A program made the position numbers and the translations under genes. Shown here one piece after another: positions 1 through 61,953 of a stretch of DNA of 64,000 bases. This stretch comes from Owenia fusiformis. Lineage: Eukaryota > Annelida > Polychaeta > Sabellida > Oweniidae. The stretch spans positions 10,691,278-10,755,277 of the forward strand of contig CAIIXF020000008.1 of the NCBI GenBank assembly GCA_903813345.2. Direction: 5' to 3'. The notes under the pieces were generated by a model. That model did not search any database. It was not told where the DNA came from and was given only the letters and a program-made list of their open reading frames with translations. Every line of letters starts with the position of its first letter. The first letter of the stretch is position 1.

Positions 1-51
1 GATTATTTTTTTCTTTTCATCCTTGGTTTCCATGACAGTTTTTATGCTTCT

Positions 52-57
52 TTATTT
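52..57 (-). terminator. Poly(A) signal AATAAA of the small gene
   Basis: TTTATT on the plus strand reads AATAAA on the minus strand. It lies about 180 bases after the predicted stop at 233-235, a sensible distance for a short 3' UTR. This is inferred from the motif and its position. Confidence 0.4.
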
Positions 58-232
58 ATAAATTGTGTCCACTTATTAAATATTCTCCAGAATAAAGTTT
101 ACTGTCCACTAGCCAACCATTTTCTTAGTTGTAATATTAATACTGCAGTGCTTTAGAGTTAATAATTTCTTGTGTTCTTTTTAGTTGGATAATATGTACA
201 TCATGGCAGTTTTCTCTGATTGCACTTTCTTC

Positions 233-1520
233 TTAAATCGTAAGATGCGATTGATCTGGAAAAAAAGATAAAAATCATAAATATCATAAGACACCATATT
301 AAAGTTTACATTTTATATTAATTATCTGAGCTCCAACATAAAAGTAGTTTCCAGAGTATCTAAAATACATCGACCATGAGAAAAAATGTTGAACATCTTA
401 TTTTACTGTCAGGAGCCCATTTAAAGGTACTATTCTAAATGAACTATATACATCTTTTCCAACGTTTGGCTTTAGTAGCTGTTTGTAGATTATTGACATG
501 GAAATCTAGTTTTATACATCAGTGCCCCGGGCAAGCCCGTTCGTTTTGGTAACAAAATGTCGGAACATCGAAGGTACGATTTTTCTTTTTTCCTTATTTC
601 ACACGTTGTAGGCAGAATTGCCATGACATTTAAAAAAAACGTGTATGTTTAAGAAAATGTACATATTTGTGAACAAATAGTTCAGAAGACAACAGAATCG
701 TCGATTTAATTTCTCACTTAAGTTACATGAACGGTTTTTCGAAAAACAGTTAAGATCTGCACTTTTAACCCAAACCGTTTATGTAACTTAAGTGAGTAAT
801 TAAATCGACGATTCTGTTGTCTTCTGAGCTATTTTTTTCGCAAACATGTACATTTTCTAAAACATATGAATATTACTGATATATGTTTGTGAGAAAAACG
901 TTGTGGGGATTCTGCCTACAACACGTAAAATAAGGAAAAAATAAAAATCATACCTTCGAAGTTCCGACATTTTATTACCAAAACGAGCCGTTTCGGTAAC
1001 CAGCGCAATCGAGCGGATCACCAGTGACTATAGTTTTTAAATTGGATGAACTCTTCACAAATGCCAATCTTGTTCCATGGCTTCATTTGTGCGGGTTCTT
1101 GGACGAACCAACCCTCATAGTCTTTAGTTTTTGTAATACGAGATATGAAAGATCATAGACCCACAGATTGCCAAGATTATATTGAAATCAAATTGAACTG
1201 TATAGTAAGAAATAGTATGATTGGGACTTACTTAGGCCATTGTAATGTCTTTTATGTCGATGTGTTGGAGCATTGACTTCAAATGTACATCTAGGTTCAG
1301 ATTCTGGTAGCTTATCCAAAGGTGCAAATACTGAACTGTCAAATTGCTGGTGATAATGTTTCCTAGTTGCTCTGCACCAGTCTTGTTCTTTCTTTAGTTC
1401 AACGGCACACCACGTTTCTCTTGATTCTCCCAAAGCGAGATGATCTTTTCCTGATAATTGTTGTCCCTGCTTTTGCTGTGTTTGCTCTTGTTGGGCTGGT
1501 TTTTCTTGTTGTTCAGACAT
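233..1520 (-). CDS. Small two-exon gene, 103-residue protein of unknown function
   Basis: I do not recognise this protein. Exon 1 is 1232-1520: it starts at the only Met and ends at a GTAAGT donor in phase 1. Exon 2 is 233-255, after a TTTTTTTCCAG acceptor, and adds N-Q-S-H-L-T-I and a TAA stop. The predicted product is 103 residues. Residues 1-22 are rich in Gln, Glu and Lys (low complexity). The middle has two tryptophans in WCAVELKKEQDWCRATRKHY, followed by an acidic and proline-containing stretch and a basic THRHKRHYN segment. No signal peptide or membrane segment is visible. An AATAAA signal lies about 180 bases after the stop, which supports a complete short transcript. The large intron (256-1231) holds a long fold-back sequence. 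The second exon rests only on splice signals and frame, so it is less sure than the first. Confidence 0.55.
538..990. repeat. Long imperfect inverted repeat (fold-back) in the small gene's intron
   Basis: Left arm about 538-740 and right arm about 772-990 are inverted copies separated by a spacer of about 30 bases. Both outer ends carry TCGTTTTGGTAA...AAAATGTCGGAAC or its complement. Inside, both arms share the element around GACAACAGAATCGTCGATT and the ACTTAAGT segment. Arms of about 200 bases would let the intron RNA fold into a long hairpin. It looks like a non-autonomous fold-back or MITE element. I could not define a target-site duplication. Confidence 0.8.
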
Positions 1521-1887
1521 TATGAGTATCTGCTGTACTTTATATAGATTCTAATATAATGGAAATACAGACGATATTTCGCTGAATTTGTTCTCTTGGA
1601 TTTCAAATGGATTCTGATTACTTCCTGGTTTATTCACTACTGTTTTGTTTATAATAACAATACGCAGTCGCCATGCAACAAGGGACTATATTACGTAGAA
1701 AAGACAATGAAATATCCTGAAATATTGCAAGACAATATAAATAAAAGTCATATTTCAGAAACAAGTCAAATTCTTTAAATGTTTATCAATTTGACTTTTA
1801 AGTTGTGCTTCTTTCTCGACACCATAACAATCATAATACGTGTAAAATATTTATCGCGCATTGATTTTAAAGTAGTGCATAGTGAGG

Positions 1888-1914
1888 TCACGTGTGTAAA
1901 CAAAACACACGTGA
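1888..1914. promoter_or_regulatory. Perfect 10-bp palindrome with two CACGTG E-boxes
   Basis: TCACGTGTGT and ACACACGTGA are exact reverse complements separated by 7 bases. Each arm contains CACGTG, the canonical E-box bound by bHLH-ZIP proteins. It lies about 370 bases upstream of the start codon of the small minus-strand gene, so it could be a promoter element. That role is inferred. Confidence 0.35.
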
Positions 1915-4900
1915 AGATTCTGGCAAATCATTGCAGGTAAAATAGACAGAGTACCCACATTGAACTGTTTTATATGGGGCACAGGAAGGACTTGTGATAT
2001 GGGGCAGAGATATGATCAGATTATGAAAACAGCATGTTTCAAAGGTCAAGTTTCCACATGAGAGTGCAAGACAGCCTCATCCTGGTTACGCTAGAGATTA
2101 TTATGAAAAGGAACTGCACAGTGCTCTCATTTTGACAAATCATCTGACTTCCAATTTGATTCAATGTTTTTCATTTTGAAGAGAACTTTTTGTATGCTCT
2201 GTATACATCGATGTTGCCCTTCCTTACCTCAGGGTGAAGTAGTTTTCATAAGGTATTCATAAATTGATAGGATAATAAACAGAACATTGGTCATTTTATA
2301 TTTGCATATGAATGTATTTACACCAATCTCATGATTTACATATATATTATGGCATATACATTTATAAATAAGTTTAAGTGCCAGTTAATAAATTGTGCGG
2401 TCGCTAAACGCAATAACAATTACGTACCTCTAGAACATGTATATCCACCGTTTATCTCGGAAGCGCAGCTCCAAAGACAAATTCACTTTCTTTAAATAAA
2501 ATCTAAATTATAAAACAATTGTCTTATACAAAATTTGGCAAATATACAGTTATGCATCCACTGGATATGGTACCATTTTGTTCTTTTCATTTTTAATCAT
2601 TAACAGAAATGTTTACTCTGATAAACTATCAAATCCAGAAAATGTAGTTCTCTATTCAGTTGTAACTTTTCAATTCGATTTGAAAGTGTTCCTTGATATT
2701 CATCTTTAAATTATACTTATAAATATGTATTTAGATCATTACAAGCTCAATAACTGTACAATTCTTTTTTCATGAAATTAAGCAGTAACTTTGGCACTTT
2801 TAAAAACTCAATCTGACAAATATCAAATTCATCAAATAAGGGAACATTTATTTTAAAAGTACCAATAAGCGTATTTTATCAGTTAAAACAGATGAAGCAA
2901 AATACAAGTGTAACATGAAGCTTGTAAAATATCAATCAATCTTGTATCAAGACTTTCATCAATGTCTTTTCATTTTCTGGTTTCAGAGATTAAATGGGAA
3001 ATAGTCTTGAAGTTGAAGCAGAGACATATAAAACATTTAAAAGTCATTGAATAACACTTCTCCAGCTTTATAAATCAATCATTTAACATCAGCTTTCACT
3101 TAATCATGTTCTAAACACTCTCCAAGTGGAAGGTTCATTGCTACATAAGCCAACACTTACAGTGATGCAACAGCACATAAATTCCTCAACAATAGGTATA
3201 TTATGTAAGCAAGCACAAATTTCAAATATCAACCAAGCTCATGTTTGCTTGCATGATACAACTCCAACAACAGCTATACTATAGCTCGTTATATACTACC
3301 TTATATCTCTCCACTTTCACATATACATTTATCACAATTTATATTCAAAGAACACTCTCAGACATTTCCTTTTAGTCTTTAGATATTGGGTCAAACACTG
3401 ATCACTATCTCAAGAGAAATTCAAAAATCATTTTTTATGAAATCTATTATTCTTTTATAATTTCGCCATAGCAATAACCATGATAACATTTTATAATGAT
3501 TTATTCAAAACAGACTTCTAGTATAATACATCTAAATTTCTTATTGTTCAAGAGTGACTAATGTTTGATTCAATATCTCATCTTTCCATGTATTTTATAA
3601 CAGAATATTCTACCAGCAGATAAAAAGTAACAGTAACAGAACATAAACATAAAGTACCTTGCTCATACATGATTTAAAACAGTGATAGTGGCATATCTTT
3701 CCCTCTAAAACAATATGGAATTAATCTTTAAAACATGATAAATCTAACATCTAGTCTATGTTCCACCCCATATGTTCAGTTTCCAAATTATGGTGTTTTA
3801 TCAAGGAAGATTGGAAATGATGATTCCTTCAAGATTCTTCAGCAACAGTTCCTCCAGTGCATTCAAAGCAATGACCAAAGGATGGTTCATGTTACTGCCA
3901 ACATAAATGGCTGTTAATTCATTTAATCAGAATCGATCACTCAACGTGAAGAAAGCTAGAGGATTGGCAAGGAATCCTGGGAGTTTTGTGGGGACAACAA
4001 AACACGACTAAAGGGGTGTAACACATAAACTGATGTACGAGTAAAAATTGAAAGTCGTTTGTTCATATACAGACTTGTTTGTTTGTTTGTATATAGACAG
4101 ACCTGTCGAATTGTATTTTTTGTTCATCTGTTCATCGCCATATTTGGTAAACAATGCAACTTTGACGTTAGATTTTACATTTTAAGAATGATCAACATAA
4201 ACTCCAACAAGGTTGAACAAATTCATATAAAATCTGAAAGTAAACTTATTCTACAGTGTCTGTAATTTTGATACAAAATTAACAATACATTATGCTTGAT
4301 ATATCAATGATGCACGGGTTGGATTATAGTCTTTATATATATATTACAAAGGTCATCATTAAAAACTCAAAGATGTAGTTCTGAATTGAGCAATTTAATA
4401 GTTTTATATAAAAAAACAAAATTGAAATTCTACGAGAAATGTCTGTAATATCAGTCCAACCCTACAACATATTAATAATATTATTTTGATATACTCAGCC
4501 TGGTGCAGAGTCACAAGAAAATATAGGAATTGGCCAAAGAAATTGAGACTTTCCTGAGGCTCTGCATGAGACTGTACTGTACTACATTCACTTATTTGTT
4601 CATTTATCAGGCAGATTCACAACACAGATATTGCAAAGGAGGTCTCTTAAATGTAAAGCTAATGTATGATGGGAATGAACCATCTTTATCAAAATCTATA
4701 GAATTTCATCAGTTTCTCTAGTCCCCATATTGCACAAAATAAGCTTCAGTAAGTTTTACAATCACTGCAATGGGTTGAATAATCTTCATTATAAAGCATC
4801 ATTTAAAATCTAGAATCTGACAAGAATTTACACTTTATAACTTTATTCACTACTTTTTTAACATTTTTGGTTTCCACAGCTCTATTGGTATTCTTATTAC

Positions 4901-5145
4901 AATCAAAAAACAAAAGTATTTCTTTCAATCAAAACATTAATCCTATTGAATTTAGATTTTGTTTGGGTTGAATTTTCAATAGGCTTTTTGGGAAAAATGA
5001 CCCCTGTAGTATGAAAGTACTAATTATTCACTAATTGTTTTCCTCATTTCTCAAGCTAACTAGATCCAGAATATATTCTGTTAGCACTCATTGAGTCCTA
5101 AAAATTAAAAATTAAACGCATCATATTTCTTCAATGACCGTTCAT
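1915..5145. other. Intergenic sequence and probable HEATR5B 3' UTR, no gene seen
   Basis: AT-rich sequence between the small gene and the HEATR5B stop codon. The open frames here (60-68 codons) have no recognisable content. A TTTATT (AATAAA on the minus strand) at about 4842-4847 is a possible HEATR5B poly(A) signal, about 600 bases past the stop. I see no tandem arrays or strong inverted repeats. Confidence 0.4.
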
Positions 5146-5228
5146 TTGTGATACACCTCCTACTCTCTATTTCTTGTATTGTCATGTTTTACGTAAAAAC
5201 AGAATAAAGGTAGGAGGGTGTAACACAA
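5146..5228. mobile_element. Short inverted-repeat element (MITE-like) just past HEATR5B
   Basis: TTGTGATACACCTCCTAC at the left and its near complement GTAGGAGGGTGTAACACAA at the right bracket about 45 bases of unique DNA. It lies roughly 215 bases after the HEATR5B stop, so it is probably transcribed in the 3' UTR as a small hairpin. No clear target-site duplication was found. Confidence 0.5.
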
Positions 5229-5441
5229 TAATTGGTTCTACTTCAGTAAGTGCTCCAAGATAAACACATAGACGAATGACCTTGTCTTGTAATACTTATT
5301 CCATATAATAATCCTGGGACAAATCTCTTTCAGTAGCTCATTTGGGCTTTCCAATACTGCTGCCGAGTCAAATATGATCCAATTCTATCCACAGCATCAT
5401 AGCTAAAATTCCACACATGTATTTAAAAATTATTAATTAAT

Positions 5442-55092
<49,651 letters not shown>

Positions 55093-57835
55093 CTGAAAGT
55101 ATGCAAGAAATACAACTGATATAGAGATTATATCTTTTTAATTTACATATAACACTAGGCTGTTCCACTGGTGTTATGTGCCATGGGTATTACATTAGAT
55201 AGATTTCTATCTGATAGAATCCCCATATTTGTACCAGGCCAGAAATTTTGAATTTGGTTTTTCTGTATGATGTTTACTTCTTAATTAACAGAAAATACTT
55301 ATAAAGGTATCCATTAATTGTATAAATCAGAATTATAGTTATAGTTAGTTAAACATATCAATTTGCAGTGGAAAAAACTTAATCGCAGACTTATAATGAT
55401 ACAGATGGGCTCATATTCATAAAATAAGGATTTCCATTTGAAAATGAAACTGAGACTTTTTCCGTATATAACTGAAATCATAATCGCACTAATGTATAGA
55501 TGGAAAATAGTTTCAGACAGAGAACATATCACTGATGACTGCCTGTATTTGCTTAGAGATTTTAGTAGGAGTCATCATCAAAATATGCCTCAAAAGGCAA
55601 TATTTCAAGCTACTAAATCGAATAGACAAAAACCCAGATAAATCTGCAATATAAATCTAAGTTCCTCAAACAGCAATCATTTAACTGAAGTATGATAAAT
55701 TTTCCGGCTGCACTACATTGACAGATTTCTCAGAGGGACCAGTGTATTGTCAATAAATAATTTATCATTCTCTAAACTCGCCGGATCTCTGTGACCTTGA
55801 GCCGCAACTACTAATTTAAAGTTATCCTTCATCCAGTGTAATATCTGGGTTAAAGCAGGAATCAAACAGAGAATAGTCTTTCTTAAAGCCTTGGCATTCC
55901 CTCCATCAAACACAAGTGTTAGTTACTAACCACTGACAGAATCTCAAAATTGTTTTGGGAGAAAATCTCACAATTTTAAGCCTAGCATTTTTTAAGTTGG
56001 GCGACGTTCCTTTTAGCAATTTGAGTAAGCCTAATAGGGAAGGACCTGAAATTAGTGATGTGTTGTGCCAATCTAAGGGTCTAGTAAACCCTCCCCCCGG
56101 TATAATATATATAGATGCTCCAATGGAAGAAAGTATTTTTAACTAAATAAGAAAAAAACTGGAATTTCAATATGTACAGTATACAGTAACCTTAGTATAT
56201 ATTATACTAACAGCTGTATTACAAATTTATTAAGACATCATGTCTTTTATTCTAAGTATCTCTCTCAGTTCTATTTATACAATGTATAGTATATACCCCC
56301 ACTCGGTTTGTAAAATAATTGCATGTAATAATTGATAATTGATTAAATGACGTTCATATCCTGAATTTTATAGCTTAAGTCAATAAATACTTTCCCCGGA
56401 GACTTAAAATTAATGAAACTCATTCATTTGCTTTTCAGATAATAAAGCAACTCGGAAGCCAGCATAACCCGAGTCATATTCGTCCGCATGTTTCATAAGA
56501 AGCAATCCGTGGTAGTAGAAAGGATCATAGAATTTCCTTACCATATTAACCCATATGACGAGATATCATTTGGGAAAAATTCAAGTCATTACTTTTGGCA
56601 ATAGATTGCTCAGAGTTTGTTTAGCAGAGTATAAGTCATTTATCTGGAAATGAATCATTAATCAATAATGGCTGATTCACTCTATCTACTTTCTATCAAC
56701 AATTGTAATTCCTTACAGATTTATAAAGTACAATTCATTGATGATTTTTGGAACAATTCATTGGTGAATCTAAGAATAGTTCATTGAGGCACTGTGGAAA
56801 AAACAGTATTGGTGACTCATAATTCAAAAGTTCATATAGAAATCATAATACATGTATGTGACCATTTTGGACATTTCTTGGAGAATTTAAGGTAGGTTTT
56901 GAGGTACCCTGCGTGCAGAGTCTAGTTAAACTACACTCTGCCTAGTAGAGACCATATTACAGTTTAGTAGCCCCACCCCCACGACAGGTACCGGTGACAG
57001 TTTGGGTAAATCACTTTTGACCTACGCGCTGACCTTCCACCAATCAGTGAGCTTGAAGAAACATACGCCAAATGCGTTCTAATTAAATATGCGCATGTCA
57101 TTGGTCAATTCCAGGCTCAACGATGACGTCAGAAGGAATGACCATATAAAGAACGTCGGTCAAATTTGGCCGACGATTACTGATTGGCGCGGTGAGTTCA
57201 CAGGTTTATTTTAGTTTGAAAGAGTGAAGACGAAGCTCTCTTTTAAGAAGTGAAGTCAAACGAATTTCAAAGGGTAGTTTTGGGGTAGAGTCTCAAGCAT
57301 TGGCGGAAGAAGTTTGAGTTCTGTTTCCTTATAAAAAATAATCTTTAGAAATGGAAATGAAAGTTATGGATATTATAGGATTTTTTCTAGAAAGTATAGA
57401 ATTATGATATAATTATATTTTCTCAAACCTATGATAGGAATCAATATATCCTTTAAAAGGGTGTTGATTAGGGGGTAGATTAGGTTTAGGCTCATATTCA
57501 TCCAATAATGTCCACATTTTGAAATCATAAGGGAGTTCAATTATATTGATGTACTGGAAGTGGTAGCCTACAAAGAAAAAGACATACCTAAACTAGATTT
57601 GAGGATTGGGTTAAGTCCAAGTATAACTTTTCCTGAGGGTGTACACCATTTCATGTTATCTGTCTCTCTAGCCTAACATAGGCAGAAATGAAAGGCATCA
57701 AAATTCACTTTCCAGAGATGAAGCAATATTAGATCATTTCAAATAGGCCCACAGGCTGATAATTACAGAGAATGCACAGATTGTTCGATCATATTAATAC
57801 CTAGTAATGGGTATATATTGTGAGCCTTAAGTCTC
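55093..57835. promoter_or_regulatory. HEATR5B upstream region with a CCAAT/CRE/TATA cluster at 57036-57200
   Basis: Upstream of coding exon 1. A locally GC-richer stretch contains CCAAT (57040), TGACGTCA (57124), TATAAA (57145), and GATTGGCGCG followed by GTGAGT (57192), all read on the plus strand. GATTGG is also a CCAAT box on the minus strand. It could be a divergent promoter or a leftover LTR. The HEATR5B transcription start was not found. An unassigned 66-codon minus frame lies at 55713-55913. Confidence 0.3.
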
Positions 57836-58365
57836 GAATAATCTATAAGTCAATTCTGTTCTAGCCTCAAGTGTTTCATGATCTTTAAGTCAATTCCTTT
57901 ATGAGCCTTGAGTTCTTAATGATCTTTAAGTAGATTACTTTCTGGGCCACAAGTTCTTAATCATCTATAGTCAATTCCTTTCTGAGCCACAAGTTCTTAA
58001 TGATCTATAAGTCAATTACTTTCTGAGCCACAAGTTCTTAATGATCTATAGTCGATTACTTTCTGAGCCACAAGTTCTTAATGATCTATAAGTCGATTCC
58101 CTTCTAAGCCACAAGTTCTTAATGATCTATAAGTCAATTCCTTTATGAGCCTTGAGTTCTTAATGATCTATAAGTCAATTCCTTTTTGAGCCTCGAGTTC
58201 TTAATGATCTATAAGTCAATTCCTTTATGAGCCTTGAGTTCTTAATGATCTATAAGTCAATTCCTTTCTGAGCCACAAGTTCTTAATGATCTATAAGTCG
58301 ATTACTCTCTGAGCTCAAGTTTTTAATGATCTATAAGTCCATACCTTTTTGAACTTACCCTAATA
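57836..58365. repeat. Minisatellite array 1, about 41-bp unit, about 13 copies
   Basis: Units of AGTTCTTAATGATCTATAAG followed by TCAATTCCTTTCTGAGCCAC. They directly abut array 2, with which they share the GAT-CTATAAGT-AAT core. Confidence 0.93.
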
Positions 58366-59170
58366 GAACCTTAGCTCTGAAGATGACCTATAAATTACCC
58401 TTGTGGAACCTTAGCTCATGATGACCTATTAGTAACCCTTGTGGAACCTTAGCTCAAGATGACCTATTAGTAACCCTTGTGGAACCTTAGCTCATGATGA
58501 CTTATTAGTAACCCTTGTGGAACCTTAGCTCATGATGACCTATAAGTAATCTTTGTGGAACCTTAGCTCATGATGACCTATAAGTAATCCTTGTGGAACC
58601 TTAGCTCATGATGACTTATTAGTAACCCCATGTGGAACCTTAGCTCATGATGACTTATAAGTAACCCTTGTGGAACCTTAGCTCATGATGACCTATTAGT
58701 AACCATTGTGGAACCTTAGCTCATGATGACCTATAAGTAATCCTTGTGGAACCTTAGCTCATGATGACTTATTAGTAACCCCATGTGGAACCTTAGCTCA
58801 TGATGACTTATTAGTAACCCTTGTGGAACCTTAGCTCAAGATGACTTATTAGTAACCCTTGTGGAACCTTAGCTCAAGATGACCTATTAGTAACCCCTGT
58901 GGAACCTTAGCTCATGATGACTTATTAGTAACCCTTGTGGAACCTTAGCTCATGATGACCTATAAGTAATCCTTGTGGAACCTTAGCTCATGATGACCTA
59001 TAAGTAATCCTTGTGGAACCTTAGCTCATGATGACCTATAAGTAATCCTTGTGGAACCTTAGCTCATGATGACTTATTAGTAACCCTTGTGGAACCTTAG
59101 CTCATGATGACTTATTAGTAACCCTTGTGGGACCTTAGCTCATGATGACCTATAAGTAACCCTTTTGAGC
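58366..59170. repeat. Minisatellite array 2, 38-bp unit, about 21 copies
   Basis: Units of TTGTGGAACCTTAGCTCATG followed by ATGACCTATTAGTAACC. Subtypes (CTATTAGTAACC, CTATAAGTAATC, CCCCATG) recur in blocks. The last unit reverts toward array 1 (TTTTGAGCTCTAAG). Confidence 0.95.
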
Positions 59171-60573
59171 TCTAAGTCTGTGACATATTCTTCAGGCTCA
59201 GTCATTTCACAATTACTACCATATAATTTTTAATCAATATACTGTTAAAAACAAAATTAAACATTACATTCTTACAATTCTTATTCTGATTCTGAAAAAC
59301 ATAGAAATTACTACTCAAATTCTCCAGGTAAAAATCTGAGATGGTTTGCTCCTTTCTTAGATATTCAGAAACATGTTTTCTGACACATAAACTCTCAAGG
59401 AATCCCAAGGGCCCGATAAACCTACTTTGTCCCTTTAACCCACAAGGGTGCCATAATAAACTTTCCCCTACAGCATTCAAATCTCTTGAAAATGCTGTTT
59501 TTGTTCAAAAAAGATCATTGTCTTTTAATGAGTTAAATGTTTATAGTCAACAAAGCAAACAAGAAAACAAAGACGTATGCTCCTTTTTCCAATGACATTG
59601 ACATTCTTGGAAACAAATAGTAATTACGCTAAATCTTAGTTGTTCAGTAAGTAATCAAACAGGTAAGCTCGTCATTACAGAAAACTCAAGTGCAAAATAT
59701 AACACAAACACTGCAATGTTGTTAAATTACGCAGAGTAGCAAATATTAATTACTGAGGCAAACTGCATATAAAGGAACTGCAACCTGTACTTGAGAAAAA
59801 AGTTTATTTTTGTTTTTGAAAGAAATTATCTGGAATAAGCATGATATTTTAGATATAGGATAATTGTTTGTGATATTTGTAATACTCTTTATGATAATGA
59901 CAAATCTGCTTCTAGTTATTGTGTAAACATAGAAACAATTCTATTGGTTAATAGTGCAACAGCATCCTTGTTTCATGTTTTCATATTTTTTTTTAATTTA
60001 GGATATTCCTTGCTTAAAAATCATAATACATCTGATGAGAATGACACTTGTTCCACATTATGCTACAGTAATAGACTAGATTGATGGGTGATATGAAAAT
60101 TGAACCACTAAAACAGATGTAATTAAAGTTAAAGGGAACTTTCTACTATACCTGCCATGCTATCGGACCTGAACGAGCCACCTGGTGGTGAAACTGGTAA
60201 CTACCTACTCGCACCTGCGTTATTCATTTTATCATCTTATAGTCATGATTCTCATTCTTTGATTGGTTCAAAACAGGTCACATGACATATCATTATCATT
60301 GAAATTGAGCCAATTTTATGAATTAAAATACAATCTAGATGAAATACATGGGGATAATGGAGTTAATCACAACAGCCTTCTAACAAAAAATTATTACATG
60401 AATGTTTTTTTGAAAAAAGAAACACAAATCAAATGAAGGACCCATGGTCCTATGCTCACACAGTTTGGAACCTTCAGAGGAATTAATATCCTGACTTTCA
60501 AACAAAAATATTGATTTGGATTTGTAGTCTCGAACTTTGAGAAACTTAGATAGCATAGTTATGTGACCTAGTT
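59171..60573. other. Intergenic sequence, nothing recognised
   Basis: AT-rich. The open frame at 59341-59595 (plus) has no recognisable content. Confidence 0.5.
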
Positions 60574-60873
60574 TGATGACCTTTGACCTTGAAGTTTATT
60601 CCATTTGGAATAATGTTTTTAATGAATCTGAATGCCATATATTTATCACGTAATTGTTTGTCCATTTATCTTTTGGATAGTTTCCAGGTTTTCTAATCCT
60701 TTAGCGGGTAGTGTAATTGGCATCTTTTCAATTTATATGAATGCATGGTTGACCCCAGTTTCACCAGTGTACTTTATAAAGACATTCAGTTCAGTATGTA
60801 AGACAGTCCACAACACGTGGAAATTTCAACATTTTACAACAGTTTTACAGCAGTTTTACTTCATTTTAATACA

Positions 60874-61953
60874 ATGGCTGAGAGTAAATCGGACATTCTT
60901 GAAGCAGGCAGGAAGTGCAGTAAGTGTAGGGGCCTTATAAGACATCATATTGGCCCTCATGGAACTAAATGTGACTTTGAAATTCAAAAAGAATATCGAG
61001 ATCAGGACGTTGAAGTCGATGTTACCAATGAGATTCTAGAATTAAAGAATCTCATGGAACGTATGATGATAAGTAATGAAACTTTCAAGCAGGATGTGAA
61101 GACTGAGATGGAATCCATGAAGCATGAGATATTGCAAATAAAATCTCGTTCCAATGATAACAATGATATACCATCAACATTTTCTGTACCGTCAATGTCA
61201 CCCAAGAAAGTCGTACCATCAGCCCCTGCTAAATCGTCCATACCTGTTATGACGGAAACGAAAGTCTCTACCGAAGCAGATGAATCTGACACATCAATGA
61301 TTCTAGATTATCCTGTACCTCAGAAAACAATAAAAGCAGTCAAATCTGGTAAGTTTGTGAACATGATAGATTTACTACCAGCTAATCTTGTGAATGATTA
61401 CAATGAAAATCCAGATCCTATCATTTTAACACTTGATAACGGACATCTTCGTCAACAACACAAGCGTAAAGTTAAAACGATTACTAGCTTTAATCAGTGG
61501 TTATCTGCTTGGAGTATCTATGAATGTATACTGATTGAACAAAATCCGATCTTGTATTCGAGTCTTATCGCATATCGCACACTTATCCAGGAAGCGGACA
61601 AAAAGTTCCATTGGAATGCGATCAATCTGTATGACATTAAATTTAGAACAAAATTAGCTCAATCACCATCACCCAAATTTGACAAGATGGATATTACGTT
61701 ATATGTCACGACATTGGATGCGACATGCGTCAAGAACACAATCAGATGTCACCGATGTTCAGGGGACCATAAAGTTAGTAACTGCCCCTTTCAAACGAGC
61801 TCCACGATGGCGCAGACATCATCGTCGGATACAAAACAGAAGGCGGACAAAGACGAGGTCTGTAACAATTATCAATTCGGAAACTGCAAATATGGAACAA
61901 ATTGCTACAGGATGCACAAATGTAATGGATGCGGCACCCTTAACGTCCCTTGA
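60874..61953 (+). CDS. Gag-like ORF of a DIRS/Ngaro-type retrotransposon
   Basis: 359 residues if started at the first true ATG (MAESKSDILEAGRKC; the open frame extends upstream without an ATG). Residues 15-33 form CSKC...HH...C, an N-terminal zinc motif seen in invertebrate elements of this kind. Then come a coiled-coil-like charged stretch (about 50-100), a Ser/Pro-rich linker, a core region (FVNMIDLLPANLV...), a CX2CX3HX4C knuckle (CHRCSGDHKVSNC), and a CCCH finger CX7CX5CX3H (CNNYQFGNCKYGTNCYRMH). It stops just as the pol frame opens. Family assignment comes from the zinc fingers plus the RT that follows. Confidence 0.7.
   Translation: MAESKSDILEAGRKCSKCRGLIRHHIGPHGTKCDFEIQKEYRDQDVEVDVTNEILELKNLMERMMISNETFKQDVKTEMESMKHEILQIKSRSNDNNDIPSTFSVPSMSPKKVVPSAPAKSSIPVMTETKVSTEADESDTSMILDYPVPQKTIKAVKSGKFVNMIDLLPANLVNDYNENPDPIILTLDNGHLRQQHKRKVKTITSFNQWLSAWSIYECILIEQNPILYSSLIAYRTLIQEADKKFHWNAINLYDIKFRTKLAQSPSPKFDKMDITLYVTTLDATCVKNTIRCHRCSGDHKVSNCPFQTSSTMAQTSSSDTKQKADKDEVCNNYQFGNCKYGTNCYRMHKCNGCGTLNVP

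Noticed and set aside
1538..1546. TATATAAAG on the minus strand upstream of the small gene
   Set aside because: It lies only about 18 bases before the start codon, so transcription would begin inside the coding region. Probably AT-rich coincidence.
55713..55913. Minus frame of 66 codons with a protein-like composition (PALTQILHWMKDNFK)
   Set aside because: No recognised family, no clear acceptor and no link in phase to HEATR5B exon 1. Noted only in the upstream-region entry.
57836..59170. CRISPR-like regular repeats
   Set aside because: No unique spacers between units. Contiguous minisatellites in a eukaryotic intergenic region.
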